Origin: Aquabacterium sp.
Lineage (GTDB): Bacteria > Pseudomonadota > Gammaproteobacteria > Burkholderiales > Burkholderiaceae_C
DNA length: 64,000 bases
Assembly (NCBI RefSeq): GCF_030652515.1
Contig: NZ_JAUSAR010000073.1
Coordinates: 62,001-126,000 of the forward strand
Direction: 5' to 3'
Below are positions 52,507 to 62,337 of this stretch, piece by piece (position 1 is the stretch's first letter; each line of letters opens with the position of its first letter). Position numbers and translations under genes: made by a program. Under the pieces are notes generated by a model. The model was not told the origin of the DNA and searched no databases. It saw nothing but the letters and a program-made list of their open reading frames with translations.

Positions 52507-54486
52507 TCACTGGCATTGGCCTTGCCCGTCGATGGTGCCGCTGCAGTAAACAAAGTTGTTCTGCACGCCCATGCCCTCGCCGGTGCGGCCATACAGCGCC
52601 AGCATCTTGAAGCCCGATGTGGTCACCGTGATGCCGTTGTCGGGATTGGCCAAAGGGATGGAGACCGACCGGGCTGCCGCCGAGAAATCGATGTCGCCGA
52701 TCCGGGAGTTCGACTGGTCGCCACATTCGCGGTGCGAGCAGAAAACCGCCGAGTCCAGGCCCGTGTAGCCACGGTTGAAGGTCCAGCTGGCATTGAAGGT
52801 GGCCGATTCACCGGTGGCCAATGCCAGCGTGCGCAGGCTGCTCACGGTGCTGTCCGTCAGGGTCGGCCATGGGAAGTTCTCGATGCGGTCAGACAGCGGC
52901 GGCACGCCCATCATGTCGACCTCGAACTCGCTGCGCCCATCCAGCACCATCGCGCTGGAGCAGTTGGCATCGGTGTATAGCGAGACCTTCACGGTGCGGC
53001 CACCACGGTAGAAGTTGTTGATGGCGGCATCGCCACCCGTGCCGGAAGGCAACTGGATCTGGGTGTCGTCGCTGCTGCGAAGCTGACCGCCTGCATCCGT
53101 CGGGTCGCTCAGCAGGTTGCTGGACGAATCGCGCCAGGCCGACAGTCGCTCGGGCGAACCACTGTAGCGCTTGTAGTAGGCCAGAAACACCTCTGCACCA
53201 TTCGCATCCTTCTGCGTAACCTTGGCGCATTGCAGGCCCGTGATGGCCTGGATGTCGAACTGGAAGGCGCGTGAATGCTCGGTGTAGGCCAAGGCCCCCG
53301 TGCTGTCAAAGGTCTGGGTGCGCTGCAAGGCCGCGTTGGCGTGAATGCCAATCGGGTTCACATCGCCCTTGAACTTCCAGGTCTGACCTTCGCGAACCAC
53401 CGCCATCTCTTCGCCGATGGACTGCAGGCTGCCATCCAGGAGCTTCAAGACAAAAGACACGCGGCAGACTGGATCGGCGCCCGACAGGTCGCAGCGGCCC
53501 AGGGTCGGGCTCACGAACGAGACGCCAAAACCAGGGCCTTCGTCGCTTGTGCCAATGAAATCGCACATCAGCGTGCCCACATCGGCCGCGCCCTGCGCGG
53601 GGTTGGGGCCGTCAAAGCTCATGCTCGCCGTGCTGGCCAGCAGCCCCGGCAGGTTGGCGCGACAGGCCGTGTCGCTCGCCATGGCCAGCGACATGTTCTG
53701 GAACAGGGTTTCAATGCCCGTCAGGGAGACGTTGGCCGCCTGGCTGTCCACCGTCAAAGTGCCTTGGGGTGCCAGGCCCGATTCCAGGTAGAGGTTGCCG
53801 GTGCCCAGGCGCGGTGTGATCTGCACAAAGGGGGCGTTGGCCTCGCCGGTGGTCACGCCCACGGAGTCCAGCACGCGGTCGTATCCGGTGCGGGTGCCCG
53901 CGGCCAGGTCGCCACTGATGAAATCGAAGTTGGACGGCACGCCCGCGTCAGCCAGGATGCCCGCCAGACCAGTGCGCAAGGTGGTCTGGGCCGCCGCGAT
54001 GCTGGAGGCGTCCAGCGAGGTACCTGGGCCATTCATCAGGTCTTCCGGCGAATCGCCCGTGGCCAGCAGCACGGCAGCGGTCGTCAAGGGCGTCACATTG
54101 GCCACACCCGCGCCTTGCGCCACCGAGTAGACGCAACGGTAGTTGTCGCCCACGTGGCCACAGGCCTCGATGCGGTAGGGGCCTGTGCCCGTCAATGTCA
54201 CGCCGGTGAAGGCACCTGCAGCGTCCACACTCACCCCGGAGCTGACCACATTGCCGTCAGAGTCCAGGATGCGCACCAGGGCATCGGCCATGGGCGCGCC
54301 CACGGCCACGGTGCCCGACAAGCTGTTGCTGGTCGATGAAACGCTGGCCACGTCCGATGAACCACCGCCACCGCACGCCGACAACAGGCCCAACCCCGCG
54401 AACGAGACACCCATCAGCAGGCGCTGACGACTTTGCTTCAAAACTGAATTGACCACGGCGGGCTTCCTTATCCGTTGAGCCAGCAC
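52507..54486 (-). CDS. Large exported lipoprotein of unknown function
   Basis: The protein (659 residues from the first ATG) has a lipoprotein signal ending LLSAC (Cys38) followed by Gly-Gly-Gly-Gly-Ser-Ser, typical of outer-membrane or surface lipoproteins. Residues about 55-110 look like a small carboxypeptidase-regulatory-type beta domain (SGTVAVGAPMADALVRILDSDG). The rest is beta-rich with paired cysteines, several near the C-terminus, suggesting disulphides. I recognise no catalytic motif. The signal's N-region is long, so the true start may be an internal GTG or TTG (about residue 11-16). It is tail to tail with the DHH gene and alone on its strand until the MFS gene. Confidence 0.75.
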   Translation of the reverse strand: MLAQRIRKPAVVNSVLKQSRQRLLMGVSFAGLGLLSACGGGGSSDVASVSSTSNSLSGTVAVGAPMADALVRILDSDGNVVSSGVSVDAAGAFTGVTLTGTGPYRIEACGHVGDNYRCVYSVAQGAGVANVTPLTTAAVLLATGDSPEDLMNGPGTSLDASSIAAAQTTLRTGLAGILADAGVPSNFDFISGDLAAGTRTGYDRVLDSVGVTTGEANAPFVQITPRLGTGNLYLESGLAPQGTLTVDSQAANVSLTGIETLFQNMSLAMASDTACRANLPGLLASTASMSFDGPNPAQGAADVGTLMCDFIGTSDEGPGFGVSFVSPTLGRCDLSGADPVCRVSFVLKLLDGSLQSIGEEMAVVREGQTWKFKGDVNPIGIHANAALQRTQTFDSTGALAYTEHSRAFQFDIQAITGLQCAKVTQKDANGAEVFLAYYKRYSGSPERLSAWRDSSSNLLSDPTDAGGQLRSSDDTQIQLPSGTGGDAAINNFYRGGRTVKVSLYTDANCSSAMVLDGRSEFEVDMMGVPPLSDRIENFPWPTLTDSTVSSLRTLALATGESATFNASWTFNRGYTGLDSAVFCSHRECGDQSNSRIGDIDFSAAARSVSIPLANPDNGITVTTSGFKMLALYGRTGEGMGVQNNFVYCSGTIDGQGQCQ

Positions 54487-54577
54487 TTGGCTGAGCCCTA
54501 GGGATATCGGTCAGTGTGAAGAAAGGTGAAGCGTGCGCCCTCGTGATTTGCCAAAAAATGCCGGGGAGCGGAAGGGA

Positions 54578-55906
54578 TCAGGCGCTGGCCAGCGCCCGGT
54601 TCAGACGCAAAGCCACCAAGGTGCACAACGCGCCCGACAGCAGGTACAGGCTGAGGTAACCCAAGCCAAAATGGGCGGACAAGCCCAAGGCCACCAGCGG
54701 CGCGAAAGCGGCGCCCACCAGCCAGGCGAAGTCGGCGGTCAGCGCCGCACCGGCGTAGCGGTACTTGGTGGAGAAGTTGGACGTCACCGCACCGGCCGAT
54801 TGCCCGTACGACAAGCCCAGCAAGGCAAAGCCCATCAGGATGAACAGATTCTGGGCACCCGGGCCACCGCTCATCAGCGTGGGCGCGAAACCGCTCAGCA
54901 CCGCGATCGAGCTGGCCGCCAGACCCAGGGTTTGACGACGGCCGATGCGGTCAGCGATCAGACCCGACAGGATCATGCCCAGCACCGCGATCCCGGCGCC
55001 AATGATCTGGATGACCAGAACATCGTTGACAGACTGCGTGTTGCCCAAGGCGATCCAGGACAGCGGAAACACCGTCACGATGTGGAACAAGGCGTAGCTG
55101 GCCAGACCAGCGAAGGCGCCGATGAAGATGTTGTGCCCTTGCGTGCGCAGCAGTTCCAGCACGCGGGTGGGCTCCAGTTCGCGCTCTTCCAGCAACTGGG
55201 TGTACTCCTCGGTCACCACCAGGCGCAAACGGGCGAACAGCGCCACCACGTTGATGGCAAACGCCACGTAGAAAGGATAGCGCCAGCCCCAATCCAGGAA
55301 ATCGGCAGACGACAGGTTCGCGTGCAGGAACAGGAACAGGCCGCTGGCGATCGCGAAGCCGATGGGCGCGCCCAACTGGCCCAGCATGGCGTACCAGCCG
55401 CGGCGGTTTTCCGGGGCGTTCAGCGCCAGCAGGGAGGGCAGGCCATCCCACGAACCACCCAGGGCGATGCCTTGCAGGAAGCGGAACACCGACAGCAGCA
55501 CGATGGAGGTGAAACCCAAGGTGGCGTAGCCCGGCAAAAAGGCCATGCCCGCCGTGGAAATGCCCAGCAGGAACAGCGCCATCGTCAATTTGGTGCCACG
55601 CCCCCAGCGGCGCTGAATCGCCATGAACAAGGCCGTGCCGAACGGCCGCGCGATGAAGGCGAACGAAAAGATGACAAAGGCCCACAAGATCCCCGACAGG
55701 CGATCGCTGGACGGGAAAAACACCGCCGGGAAGACCAGCACCGAGGCAATGCCGTACACAAAGAAGTCGAAATACTCGGAAGCCCGGCCAATGACCACGC
55801 CAATGGCAATTTCACCCGGGGCAATTTCGGAATGGCCGGCGGCAACGCCACCCTGCTGGGGCTGCAACGAAGGCTCGGGGTAGGTCTGATCGATGCTGGA
55901 CATCAT
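54578..55906 (-). CDS. MFS transporter, metabolite:H+ symporter type
   Basis: The 442-residue permease has about 12 membrane helices. GRASEYFDFFVYGIAS in helix 1, FIARPFGTALF in helix 2, RFLQGIALGGSWDG in helix 4 and LSGLIADRIGRRQTL between helices 8 and 9 fit the metabolite:proton symporter subfamily (ShiA, KgtP, ProP relatives). The substrate, probably an organic acid or osmolyte, is not predictable. It is divergent from cyoA with 158 bp between them. Confidence 0.9.
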   Translation of the reverse strand: MMSSIDQTYPEPSLQPQQGGVAAGHSEIAPGEIAIGVVIGRASEYFDFFVYGIASVLVFPAVFFPSSDRLSGILWAFVIFSFAFIARPFGTALFMAIQRRWGRGTKLTMALFLLGISTAGMAFLPGYATLGFTSIVLLSVFRFLQGIALGGSWDGLPSLLALNAPENRRGWYAMLGQLGAPIGFAIASGLFLFLHANLSSADFLDWGWRYPFYVAFAINVVALFARLRLVVTEEYTQLLEERELEPTRVLELLRTQGHNIFIGAFAGLASYALFHIVTVFPLSWIALGNTQSVNDVLVIQIIGAGIAVLGMILSGLIADRIGRRQTLGLAASSIAVLSGFAPTLMSGGPGAQNLFILMGFALLGLSYGQSAGAVTSNFSTKYRYAGAALTADFAWLVGAAFAPLVALGLSAHFGLGYLSLYLLSGALCTLVALRLNRALASA

Positions 55907-56064
55907 GCTTACTCGTGATTCGAATGTAGTTTTTCAAGCGGACACCCCGAGGTTCTCACCTCTGCGGGATTGCCGCCATAGGACAAAACGCCCAATACCC
56001 AAGGCAAGTCAATAGGGGTAGATTCTGCCTCTTCTGCGGTCACGCGCTCAAACTCCGTCTGGCA

Positions 56065-57102
56065 ATGCTTTCCCTCAAGAACCTTCGCGGACCCCTCCTG
56101 CTCCTCGCCACCGCCTTCCTGGGTGGCTGCAAAGCGGTGGTGATGAACCCTTCGGGCGACGTGGCCGCGCAGCAGCGCGACCTCATCGTGGTCTCCACGG
56201 TGTTGATGTTGCTGATCATCGTCCCGGTGATCATCCTGACACTGTGGTTCGCCTGGAAATACCGGCAATCCAACACGCAGGCCGAGTACGCGCCCGACTG
56301 GGACCACTCCACCCACCTTGAACTGGTGATCTGGGCCGCCCCCTTGCTGATCATCATCGCGCTGGGCGCCGTCACCTGGATCAGCACCCACACGCTCGAC
56401 CCCTACCGCCCTCTGCAACGCGTGGCCGCTGGCAAGCCCGTCGCCGCCGATGTCAAGCCCCTGGTGGTTGAAGTGGTCGCCCTGGACTGGAAATGGCTGT
56501 TCTTCTACCCAGAGCAAGGCATTGCCACGGTGAACGAGCTGGCCGCCCCGGTCGATCGCCCCATCCAGTTCAAGATCACCGCGTCCACCGTGATGAACTC
56601 CTTCTTCATCCCCGCGCTGGCCGGTCAGATCTACGCCATGCCTGGCATGGAAACCAAACTGCACGCCGTCATCAACAAGCCCGGCGAATACCAAGGCATT
56701 TCGGCCAACTACAGCGGCGCGGGCTTCTCGGGCATGCACTTCAAGTTCCACGGCCTGAGCAACGCCGATTTCGACAAGTGGGTGCAAACCGCCAAAACCA
56801 ACGGCGGCGAGCTGAGCCGTGAAAAATACCTGGCCCTCGAAAAGCCCAGCGAGCGCGAACCGGTGCGCCTCTACGCCAACGTGGCACCAGGCCTGTACGA
56901 CGCCATCCTGAACCGCTGCGTCGAGAGCAACCGCATGTGCATGAAAGACATCATGGCCATCGACGCCCGTGGTGGCCAGGGCAAGCCCGGCACCTTCAAC
57001 GTGGTGTCCTCCAGCCAGTCCAACCGCACCTACGTCGGCGCCATGTGCACAACCACCAACCTGACCGGCGCCACGCCTGCGCCCGTCACCCAGCCGCTGT
57101 AA
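56065..57102 (+). CDS. cyoA: Cytochrome bo3 ubiquinol oxidase subunit II
   Basis: The 345-residue lipoprotein subunit has a lipobox FLGGC (Cys22), two membrane helices (about 40-62 and 85-105) and a periplasmic cupredoxin domain. The CuA copper ligands of cytochrome c oxidases are missing: the loop reads SANYSGAGFSGMHFKF instead of the Cys-x3-Cys motif. This marks it as a quinol oxidase. It heads the cyoABCD operon. Confidence 0.96.
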   Translation: MLSLKNLRGPLLLLATAFLGGCKAVVMNPSGDVAAQQRDLIVVSTVLMLLIIVPVIILTLWFAWKYRQSNTQAEYAPDWDHSTHLELVIWAAPLLIIIALGAVTWISTHTLDPYRPLQRVAAGKPVAADVKPLVVEVVALDWKWLFFYPEQGIATVNELAAPVDRPIQFKITASTVMNSFFIPALAGQIYAMPGMETKLHAVINKPGEYQGISANYSGAGFSGMHFKFHGLSNADFDKWVQTAKTNGGELSREKYLALEKPSEREPVRLYANVAPGLYDAILNRCVESNRMCMKDIMAIDARGGQGKPGTFNVVSSSQSNRTYVGAMCTTTNLTGATPAPVTQPL

Positions 57103-57150
57103 CGCTGTCAGCAAGCGCGCGCCCCCTCACCTTTGCCACCCGGACCCACG

Positions 57151-59154
57151 ATGTTCGACCAACTCGACTTAACGAAGCTCATCTTCGGCCGCCTCAGCTG
57201 GGAGGCGATTCCCCTCCACGACCCCATCCTGCTCGTGACCTTCGCCGCCGTTGTGCTTGGCGGCCTGTCTCTGGTGGGTGCGATCACCTACTTCAAGCTG
57301 TGGGGCTATCTCTGGAAGGAATGGTTCACCAGCATCGACCACAAGAAGATCGGGATCATGTACATCATCCTGGGCTTGGTCATGCTGCTGCGCGGCTTTG
57401 CCGACGCGCTGATGATGCGGGCCCAGCAGGCCATCGCCTTTGGTGACAACGCCGGCTTCCTGCCGCCGCACCACTATGACCAGATCTTCACCGCCCACGG
57501 CGTGATCATGATCTTCTTCGTGGCCATGCCCCTGGTCACGGGCCTGATGAACTTCGTGGTGCCGCTGCAAATCGGCGCCCGCGACGTGGCCTTCCCCTTC
57601 CTGAACAACTTCAGTTTCTGGATGACCGCCAGTGGCGCCGCCCTGGTGATGGCTTCGCTGTTCGTGGGCGAGTTCGCCAAGACCGGCTGGCTGGCCTACC
57701 CACCGCTGTCAGGCATCCTGCACAGCCCTGACGTGGGGGTCGATTACTACATCTGGTCCTTGCAGATAGCGGGGGTCGGAACCTTGCTGTCGGGCATCAA
57801 CCTGCTGGCCACCATCATCAAGATGCGCGCGCCCGGCATGACCCTGATGAAGATGCCCGTCTTCACCTGGACGTCGCTGTGCACCAACGTGCTGATCGTG
57901 GCCGCCTTCCCGGTGCTGACCGCCGTGCTGGGCCTGCTGTCCCTGGACCGTTACGTGGGCACCAACTTCTTCACGAACGACTTCGGCGGCAACGCCATGA
58001 TGTACGTGAACCTGATCTGGATCTGGGGCCACCCCGAGGTCTACATCCTGATCCTGCCTTTGTTCGGCGTCTTCTCTGAAGTCGTGTCCACCTTCAGCGG
58101 CAAGAAGCTGTTCGGCTACGCCTCCATGGTCTACGCCACGGTCGTGATCACGATCCTGTCCTACCTGGTGTGGCTGCACCACTTCTTCACCATGGGCTCC
58201 GGCGCCAGCGTCAACAGCTTCTTCGGCATCACCACGATGATCATCTCGATCCCGACCGGGGCCAAGATCTTCAACTGGCTGTTCACGATGTACAAGGGCC
58301 GCATCCGCTTTGAAGTGCCGATGATGTGGACCATGGGCTTCATGGTCACCTTCGTGATCGGCGGCATGACCGGCGTGATGCTGGCCGTGCCCCCGGCCGA
58401 CTTCGTGCTGCACAACAGCCTGTTCCTGATCGCCCACTTCCACAACGTGATCATCGGCGGCGTGCTGTTCGGCCTGATGGCTGGCATCACCTACTGGTTC
58501 CCCAAGGCCTTTGGCTACAAGCTCGATCCGTTCTGGGGCAAGTGCTCGTTCTGGTTCTGGCTGATCGGCTTCTGGGTCGCCTTCACCCCGCTGTACATCC
58601 TCGGCTTCATGGGCGTGACCCGCCGCACCAGCCACTTCCAGGACATGTCCCTGCAGATCTGGTTCCAGATCGCGGCCTTCGGCGCGGTCCTGATCGCCTT
58701 CGGCATCGCCTGCTTCCTGATCCAGTTGGTCGTCAGCTTCATGAAGCGCGAGCAATTGCGCGATCACACGGGTGATCCCTGGAATGGCCGCACGCTGGAA
58801 TGGTCGACCTCGTCGCCACCGCCCGCCTACAACTTCGCCTTCACGCCCCGCATCCATGACAACGATGCCTGGTGGGACATGAAGCAGCGCGGCTACGAGC
58901 GGCCCTTGAGCGGCTTCCTGCCGATCCACATGCCCAAGAACACGGGCGCAGGCATCATCCTGGCTGGCCTGAGCACCGCCTTCGGCTTCACCATGATCTG
59001 GCAGATGTGGCTGCCGGCCGCCCTGTCCTTCATCACCCTCGTGGTGGTGGCCATTGCCCACACCTTCAACTACAAGCGCGATTACTACATCCCTGCTGAT
59101 GACGTCATTCGCACCGAGGCCGAACGCACGCACCTGCTGACCAGCCATGTCTAA
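57151..59154 (+). CDS. cyoB: Cytochrome bo3 ubiquinol oxidase subunit I
   Basis: The 667-residue haem-copper oxidase core subunit has about 15 helices. Haem and CuB ligand regions are visible: [38 protein letters not shown] and [13 protein letters not shown]. It reduces oxygen to water with quinol electrons and pumps protons. ATG 57151 is used; an in-frame TTG lies 18 nt earlier. It overlaps cyoC by 8 bp. Confidence 0.97.
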   Translation: MFDQLDLTKLIFGRLSWEAIPLHDPILLVTFAAVVLGGLSLVGAITYFKLWGYLWKEWFTSIDHKKIGIMYIILGLVMLLRGFADALMMRAQQAIAFGDNAGFLPPHHYDQIFTAHGVIMIFFVAMPLVTGLMNFVVPLQIGARDVAFPFLNNFSFWMTASGAALVMASLFVGEFAKTGWLAYPPLSGILHSPDVGVDYYIWSLQIAGVGTLLSGINLLATIIKMRAPGMTLMKMPVFTWTSLCTNVLIVAAFPVLTAVLGLLSLDRYVGTNFFTNDFGGNAMMYVNLIWIWGHPEVYILILPLFGVFSEVVSTFSGKKLFGYASMVYATVVITILSYLVWLHHFFTMGSGASVNSFFGITTMIISIPTGAKIFNWLFTMYKGRIRFEVPMMWTMGFMVTFVIGGMTGVMLAVPPADFVLHNSLFLIAHFHNVIIGGVLFGLMAGITYWFPKAFGYKLDPFWGKCSFWFWLIGFWVAFTPLYILGFMGVTRRTSHFQDMSLQIWFQIAAFGAVLIAFGIACFLIQLVVSFMKREQLRDHTGDPWNGRTLEWSTSSPPPAYNFAFTPRIHDNDAWWDMKQRGYERPLSGFLPIHMPKNTGAGIILAGLSTAFGFTMIWQMWLPAALSFITLVVVAIAHTFNYKRDYYIPADDVIRTEAERTHLLTSHV

Positions 59155-59776
59155 TACCGCCACCCTTTCCCCCAACGCCCGGGAGCCCATCAGCTTCCAC
59201 GTGGCCGAAGAGCACCACGTCGAGAACGGCACCCTGATCGGCTTCTGGCTGTACCTGATGAGCGACTGCCTCATCTTTGCCTGCCTGTTCGCCGTTCACG
59301 GCGTGCTGGGTCGCAACTACGCGGCAGGCCCCTCGGGTGCCGACCTGTTCGACCTGCCGCTGGTGGCACTCAACACCTCCATGCTGTTGCTGTCGTCGAT
59401 CACGTATGGCTTCGCGATGCTGGAAATGCAGAAGAAGCACGTGCGCGGCACCTTGGTGTGGCTGGCCATCACCGGCCTGTTCGGCGTGGCGTTCATCGGC
59501 CTGGAACTGTACGAGTTCGCGCACCTGATCCATGAAGGCGCCACGCCTCAGCGCAGCGCTTTCCTGTCGTCCTTCTTCACCCTGGTGGGCACCCACGGCC
59601 TGCACGTAACCTTCGGCATCATCTGGCTGGTCACCTTGATGGCACAGGTCTCCAAACACGGCCTGACCATCGAGAACAAGCGCCGCCTGATGTGCCTGTC
59701 GATGTTCTGGCACTTTCTGGACGTGGTCTGGATCGGCGTCTTCACCTTCGTGTACCTGATGGGAGTGCTGCCATGA
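59147..59776 (+). CDS. cyoC: Cytochrome bo3 ubiquinol oxidase subunit III
   Basis: The 209-residue five-helix subunit has [22 protein letters not shown], the typical Glu-rich [12 protein letters not shown] and [14 protein letters not shown], ending in [23 protein letters not shown]. Length is normal. The ATG lies within the cyoB end and its stop overlaps cyoD by 4 bp (ATGA), so translation is coupled. Confidence 0.96.
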   Translation: MSNTATLSPNAREPISFHVAEEHHVENGTLIGFWLYLMSDCLIFACLFAVHGVLGRNYAAGPSGADLFDLPLVALNTSMLLLSSITYGFAMLEMQKKHVRGTLVWLAITGLFGVAFIGLELYEFAHLIHEGATPQRSAFLSSFFTLVGTHGLHVTFGIIWLVTLMAQVSKHGLTIENKRRLMCLSMFWHFLDVVWIGVFTFVYLMGVLP

Positions 59777-60171
59777 GCGCGCATACCGATACCGCTGGGC
59801 ACGGCGCCCACCACCATGACGATCACCACGACGATGGCGCCAGCCACGGCTCGCTGAAGGAATACACGATCGGCTTCGTGCTGTCGGTCATCCTCACGGC
59901 CATCCCCTTCTGGCTCGTCATGGGCAAGGTGTTCGACCAATCGAGCACCACGGCCCTGGTCGTGCTGGGCTTCGCGGCCGTGCAGATCGTTGTGCACATG
60001 ATCTACTTCCTGCACATGAACACCCGCTCCGAAGGCGGCTGGAGCATGCTGGCCCTGATCTTCACGCTGGTGCTGGTGGTGATCACCTTGAGTGGCTCCT
60101 TGTGGGTGATGTTCCACATGAACACCAACATGATGCCCATGTCGATCCACGAGATGAAGAACATGCCTTGA
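59773..60171 (+). CDS. cyoD: Cytochrome bo3 ubiquinol oxidase subunit IV
   Basis: The 132-residue three-helix subunit has GSLKEYTIGFVLSVILTAIPF and VVHMIYFLHMNT. Its N-terminal 26 residues are rich in His and Asp (HGAHHHDDHHDDGASH), more extreme than in E. coli CyoD, and could bind copper or other metals. The C-terminus is Met-rich (MNTNMMPMSIHEMKNMP). Confidence 0.95.
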   Translation: MSAHTDTAGHGAHHHDDHHDDGASHGSLKEYTIGFVLSVILTAIPFWLVMGKVFDQSSTTALVVLGFAAVQIVVHMIYFLHMNTRSEGGWSMLALIFTLVLVVITLSGSLWVMFHMNTNMMPMSIHEMKNMP

Positions 60172-60176
60172 GGCCG

Positions 60177-60965
60177 ATGGACCACCACGCGATGGGTGCC
60201 GATGCTGACACTCCGCGGCGTGGTCCGCGCTCCAAGGGCGTGCTGGCCGTCCTGGCCATCATCGCCGCATTGGTGTTCAGCGGCTTTGCCGCACTGGGCA
60301 CCTGGCAGGTCAAGCGCCTGTTCTGGAAGCTTGACCTGATTGAGCGGGTCGATCAGCGTGTGAACGCCCCGGCCGCCCCTGCCCCCGGGCCCATGCAGTG
60401 GCCCCAGTTGCAGACCAGCACCGACGAGTACCGCCATGTGCAGGCCAGCGGCACCTTCCTGCACGAGCGGGAAACCCTGGTGCAAGCCGTCACGGTTTTG
60501 GGCAGCGGCTTCTGGGTGTTGACCCCGCTGAAGTTGGCAGATGGCACGGTGCTGCTGGTCAACCGAGGTTTTGTCCCGCCTGAAAAGCAGGCCAGGGCCA
60601 GTCGACAAGCCACCGAACCCCGGGCCAACACCACCGTCACCGGCCTGCTGCGCATGAGCGAACCCGGTGGCGCCTTCCTTCGCAACAACGATCCGGCCAA
60701 TCAGCGCTGGTACTCGCGAGATGTCCAGGCCATCGCCGCCGCCCACCACTTGGGCCCTGTCGCGCCTTATTTCGTGGATGCGAAGGCCAACCCTTCCCAG
60801 GAATGGCCTGCGGGCGGGCTGACGGTGATCGCCTTCAAGAACCACCACCTCGTGTACGCCATCACCTGGTACGCCCTGGCCTTGATGACGCTGGGTGCCG
60901 CCTGGTATGTCAGGCGTGACGAACAACGACTGCGCCAACGCCAAACCGATCAGAATGCCGGCTAG
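60177..60965 (+). CDS. SURF1-family oxidase assembly protein
   Basis: The 262-residue protein has two membrane helices, one N-terminal (ending FAALGTWQVKRLFWK, the SURF1 LGxWQ motif) and one C-terminal (YAITWYALALMTLGAAWYV), with a periplasmic domain between (VLLVNRGFVP). SURF1 delivers haem a to cytochrome c oxidases, and dedicated copies exist beside quinol oxidases in some bacteria. Position 5 nt after cyoD argues for a role in assembling this oxidase. ATG 60177 is chosen. Confidence 0.9.
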   Translation: MDHHAMGADADTPRRGPRSKGVLAVLAIIAALVFSGFAALGTWQVKRLFWKLDLIERVDQRVNAPAAPAPGPMQWPQLQTSTDEYRHVQASGTFLHERETLVQAVTVLGSGFWVLTPLKLADGTVLLVNRGFVPPEKQARASRQATEPRANTTVTGLLRMSEPGGAFLRNNDPANQRWYSRDVQAIAAAHHLGPVAPYFVDAKANPSQEWPAGGLTVIAFKNHHLVYAITWYALALMTLGAAWYVRRDEQRLRQRQTDQNAG

Positions 60966-60984
60966 TTCGACGACGAAAGCACCG

Positions 60985-62337
60985 ATGTCACGCCAGACCG
61001 AACTCCCAGTGACCGAAGAAGGACCGCCACCGGCAGCCGCCAAGGTCCGGGGCGTCAACCATGCCACGGGCCTGAAGAACATGCAGCTGTTGATTCAGCT
61101 GCGCTGGATCGCGGTCGTCGGCCAGATCATCACCATCGCGGTCGCGCATTTCGCCTACGGCATCCAGTTGCCGCTCAACCACCTGCTGACCGTGCTGGCC
61201 TGCCTGGTGGCCTTCAATGTGGCCAGCCAGGTGCACTGGCGCGCGCACCGCGAGGTCACCAACGGCGAGCTGTTTTTCGCGCTGCTGGTCGATGTCAGCA
61301 TGTTGACATCGCAGCTCTACCTCAGCGGCGGCGCCACCAATCCCTTCGCTTTCCTCTACCTGCTGCAGGTCACCTTGGCCGCCTTGTTGCTGGAGGCCTG
61401 GTCCACCTGGACCATCTTTGCCATCACTGCCACCTGCTTTGCCAGCCTGGCCTTGTTCGGCGTGCCTTTGGCATTCCCGCCCGACCAGGACCGGGGACTG
61501 TTCAACCCCTACATGCAGGGCATGCTGATCTGCTTTGCGCTCAATGCGGCGCTGCTGGTGATCTTCATCACGCGCATCAGTTTCAACCTGCGCAAGCGCG
61601 ACGCGCGCCTGGCCAACCTGCGGCAACGCGCGGCCGAAGAAGAGCACATCGTGCGCATGGGCCTGCTGGCCTCGGGTGCCGCGCATGAACTGGGCACCCC
61701 GCTGGCCACGCTGGCCGTCATCCTGGGCGATTGGGCTCGCCTGCCCTCCTTCACCTCCGACCCCGAGCTGCTGCAAGAGGTCGATGAGATGCAAGCCCAG
61801 GTTCAGCGGTGCAAAGCCATCGTGAGCGGCATCCTGCTGTCGGCGGGCGAGGCACGCGGCGAGTCGTCAGAAAAAACCACCGTCTGCACCTTCATGGACG
61901 AACTGGTGGACGAGTGGCGCGCCACGCGCCCGGCCACCGCCTTCGTGTACGACAACCGCTTTGGCCAGGATCTGACCATGGTGTCCGACTCGGCCCTGAA
62001 GCAAACCATCTGCAATGTGCTGGACAATGCGCTGGAGGCATCCCCGCATCTGAAGCTGGAAGTCGCCCGTGATGCTGACACGCTGAGCGTCACCGTCACC
62101 GACAATGGTCCAGGTTTCGGCCCGGCCATGCTGGCCAACTTTGGCAAGCCTTACCAATCGAGCAAAGGGCGGCCCGGCCGAGGGCTGGGGCTGTTCCTGG
62201 CGGTGAATGTGGCCCGCACGCTGGGCGGCAGCCTCACCGCGCGCAACCGGGCTGGCGGCGGCGCGGTGGTCACACTCACCCTGCCCCTGTCCGCCATCAC
62301 TTTTGAGGAAGACGACACCCATGGAAGAAGCAGCTGA
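60985..62337 (+). CDS. regB: Redox-sensing histidine kinase RegB/PrrB
   Basis: The 450-residue kinase has six membrane helices (about 35-200) and the RegB hallmark heptapeptide GGATNPF (115-121), which binds ubiquinone. The phosphorylation site is His234 in ASGAAHELGTPLATL. Cys276 (QRCKAI) matches the redox-active cysteine of RegB. The HATPase domain has NVLDNALEAS and VTDNGPGFG plus GRGLGLFLAV. It senses the quinone pool and oxygen status. It starts 19 nt after the SURF1 gene and overlaps regA by 17 nt. Confidence 0.93.
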   Translation: MSRQTELPVTEEGPPPAAAKVRGVNHATGLKNMQLLIQLRWIAVVGQIITIAVAHFAYGIQLPLNHLLTVLACLVAFNVASQVHWRAHREVTNGELFFALLVDVSMLTSQLYLSGGATNPFAFLYLLQVTLAALLLEAWSTWTIFAITATCFASLALFGVPLAFPPDQDRGLFNPYMQGMLICFALNAALLVIFITRISFNLRKRDARLANLRQRAAEEEHIVRMGLLASGAAHELGTPLATLAVILGDWARLPSFTSDPELLQEVDEMQAQVQRCKAIVSGILLSAGEARGESSEKTTVCTFMDELVDEWRATRPATAFVYDNRFGQDLTMVSDSALKQTICNVLDNALEASPHLKLEVARDADTLSVTVTDNGPGFGPAMLANFGKPYQSSKGRPGRGLGLFLAVNVARTLGGSLTARNRAGGGAVVTLTLPLSAITFEEDDTHGRSS

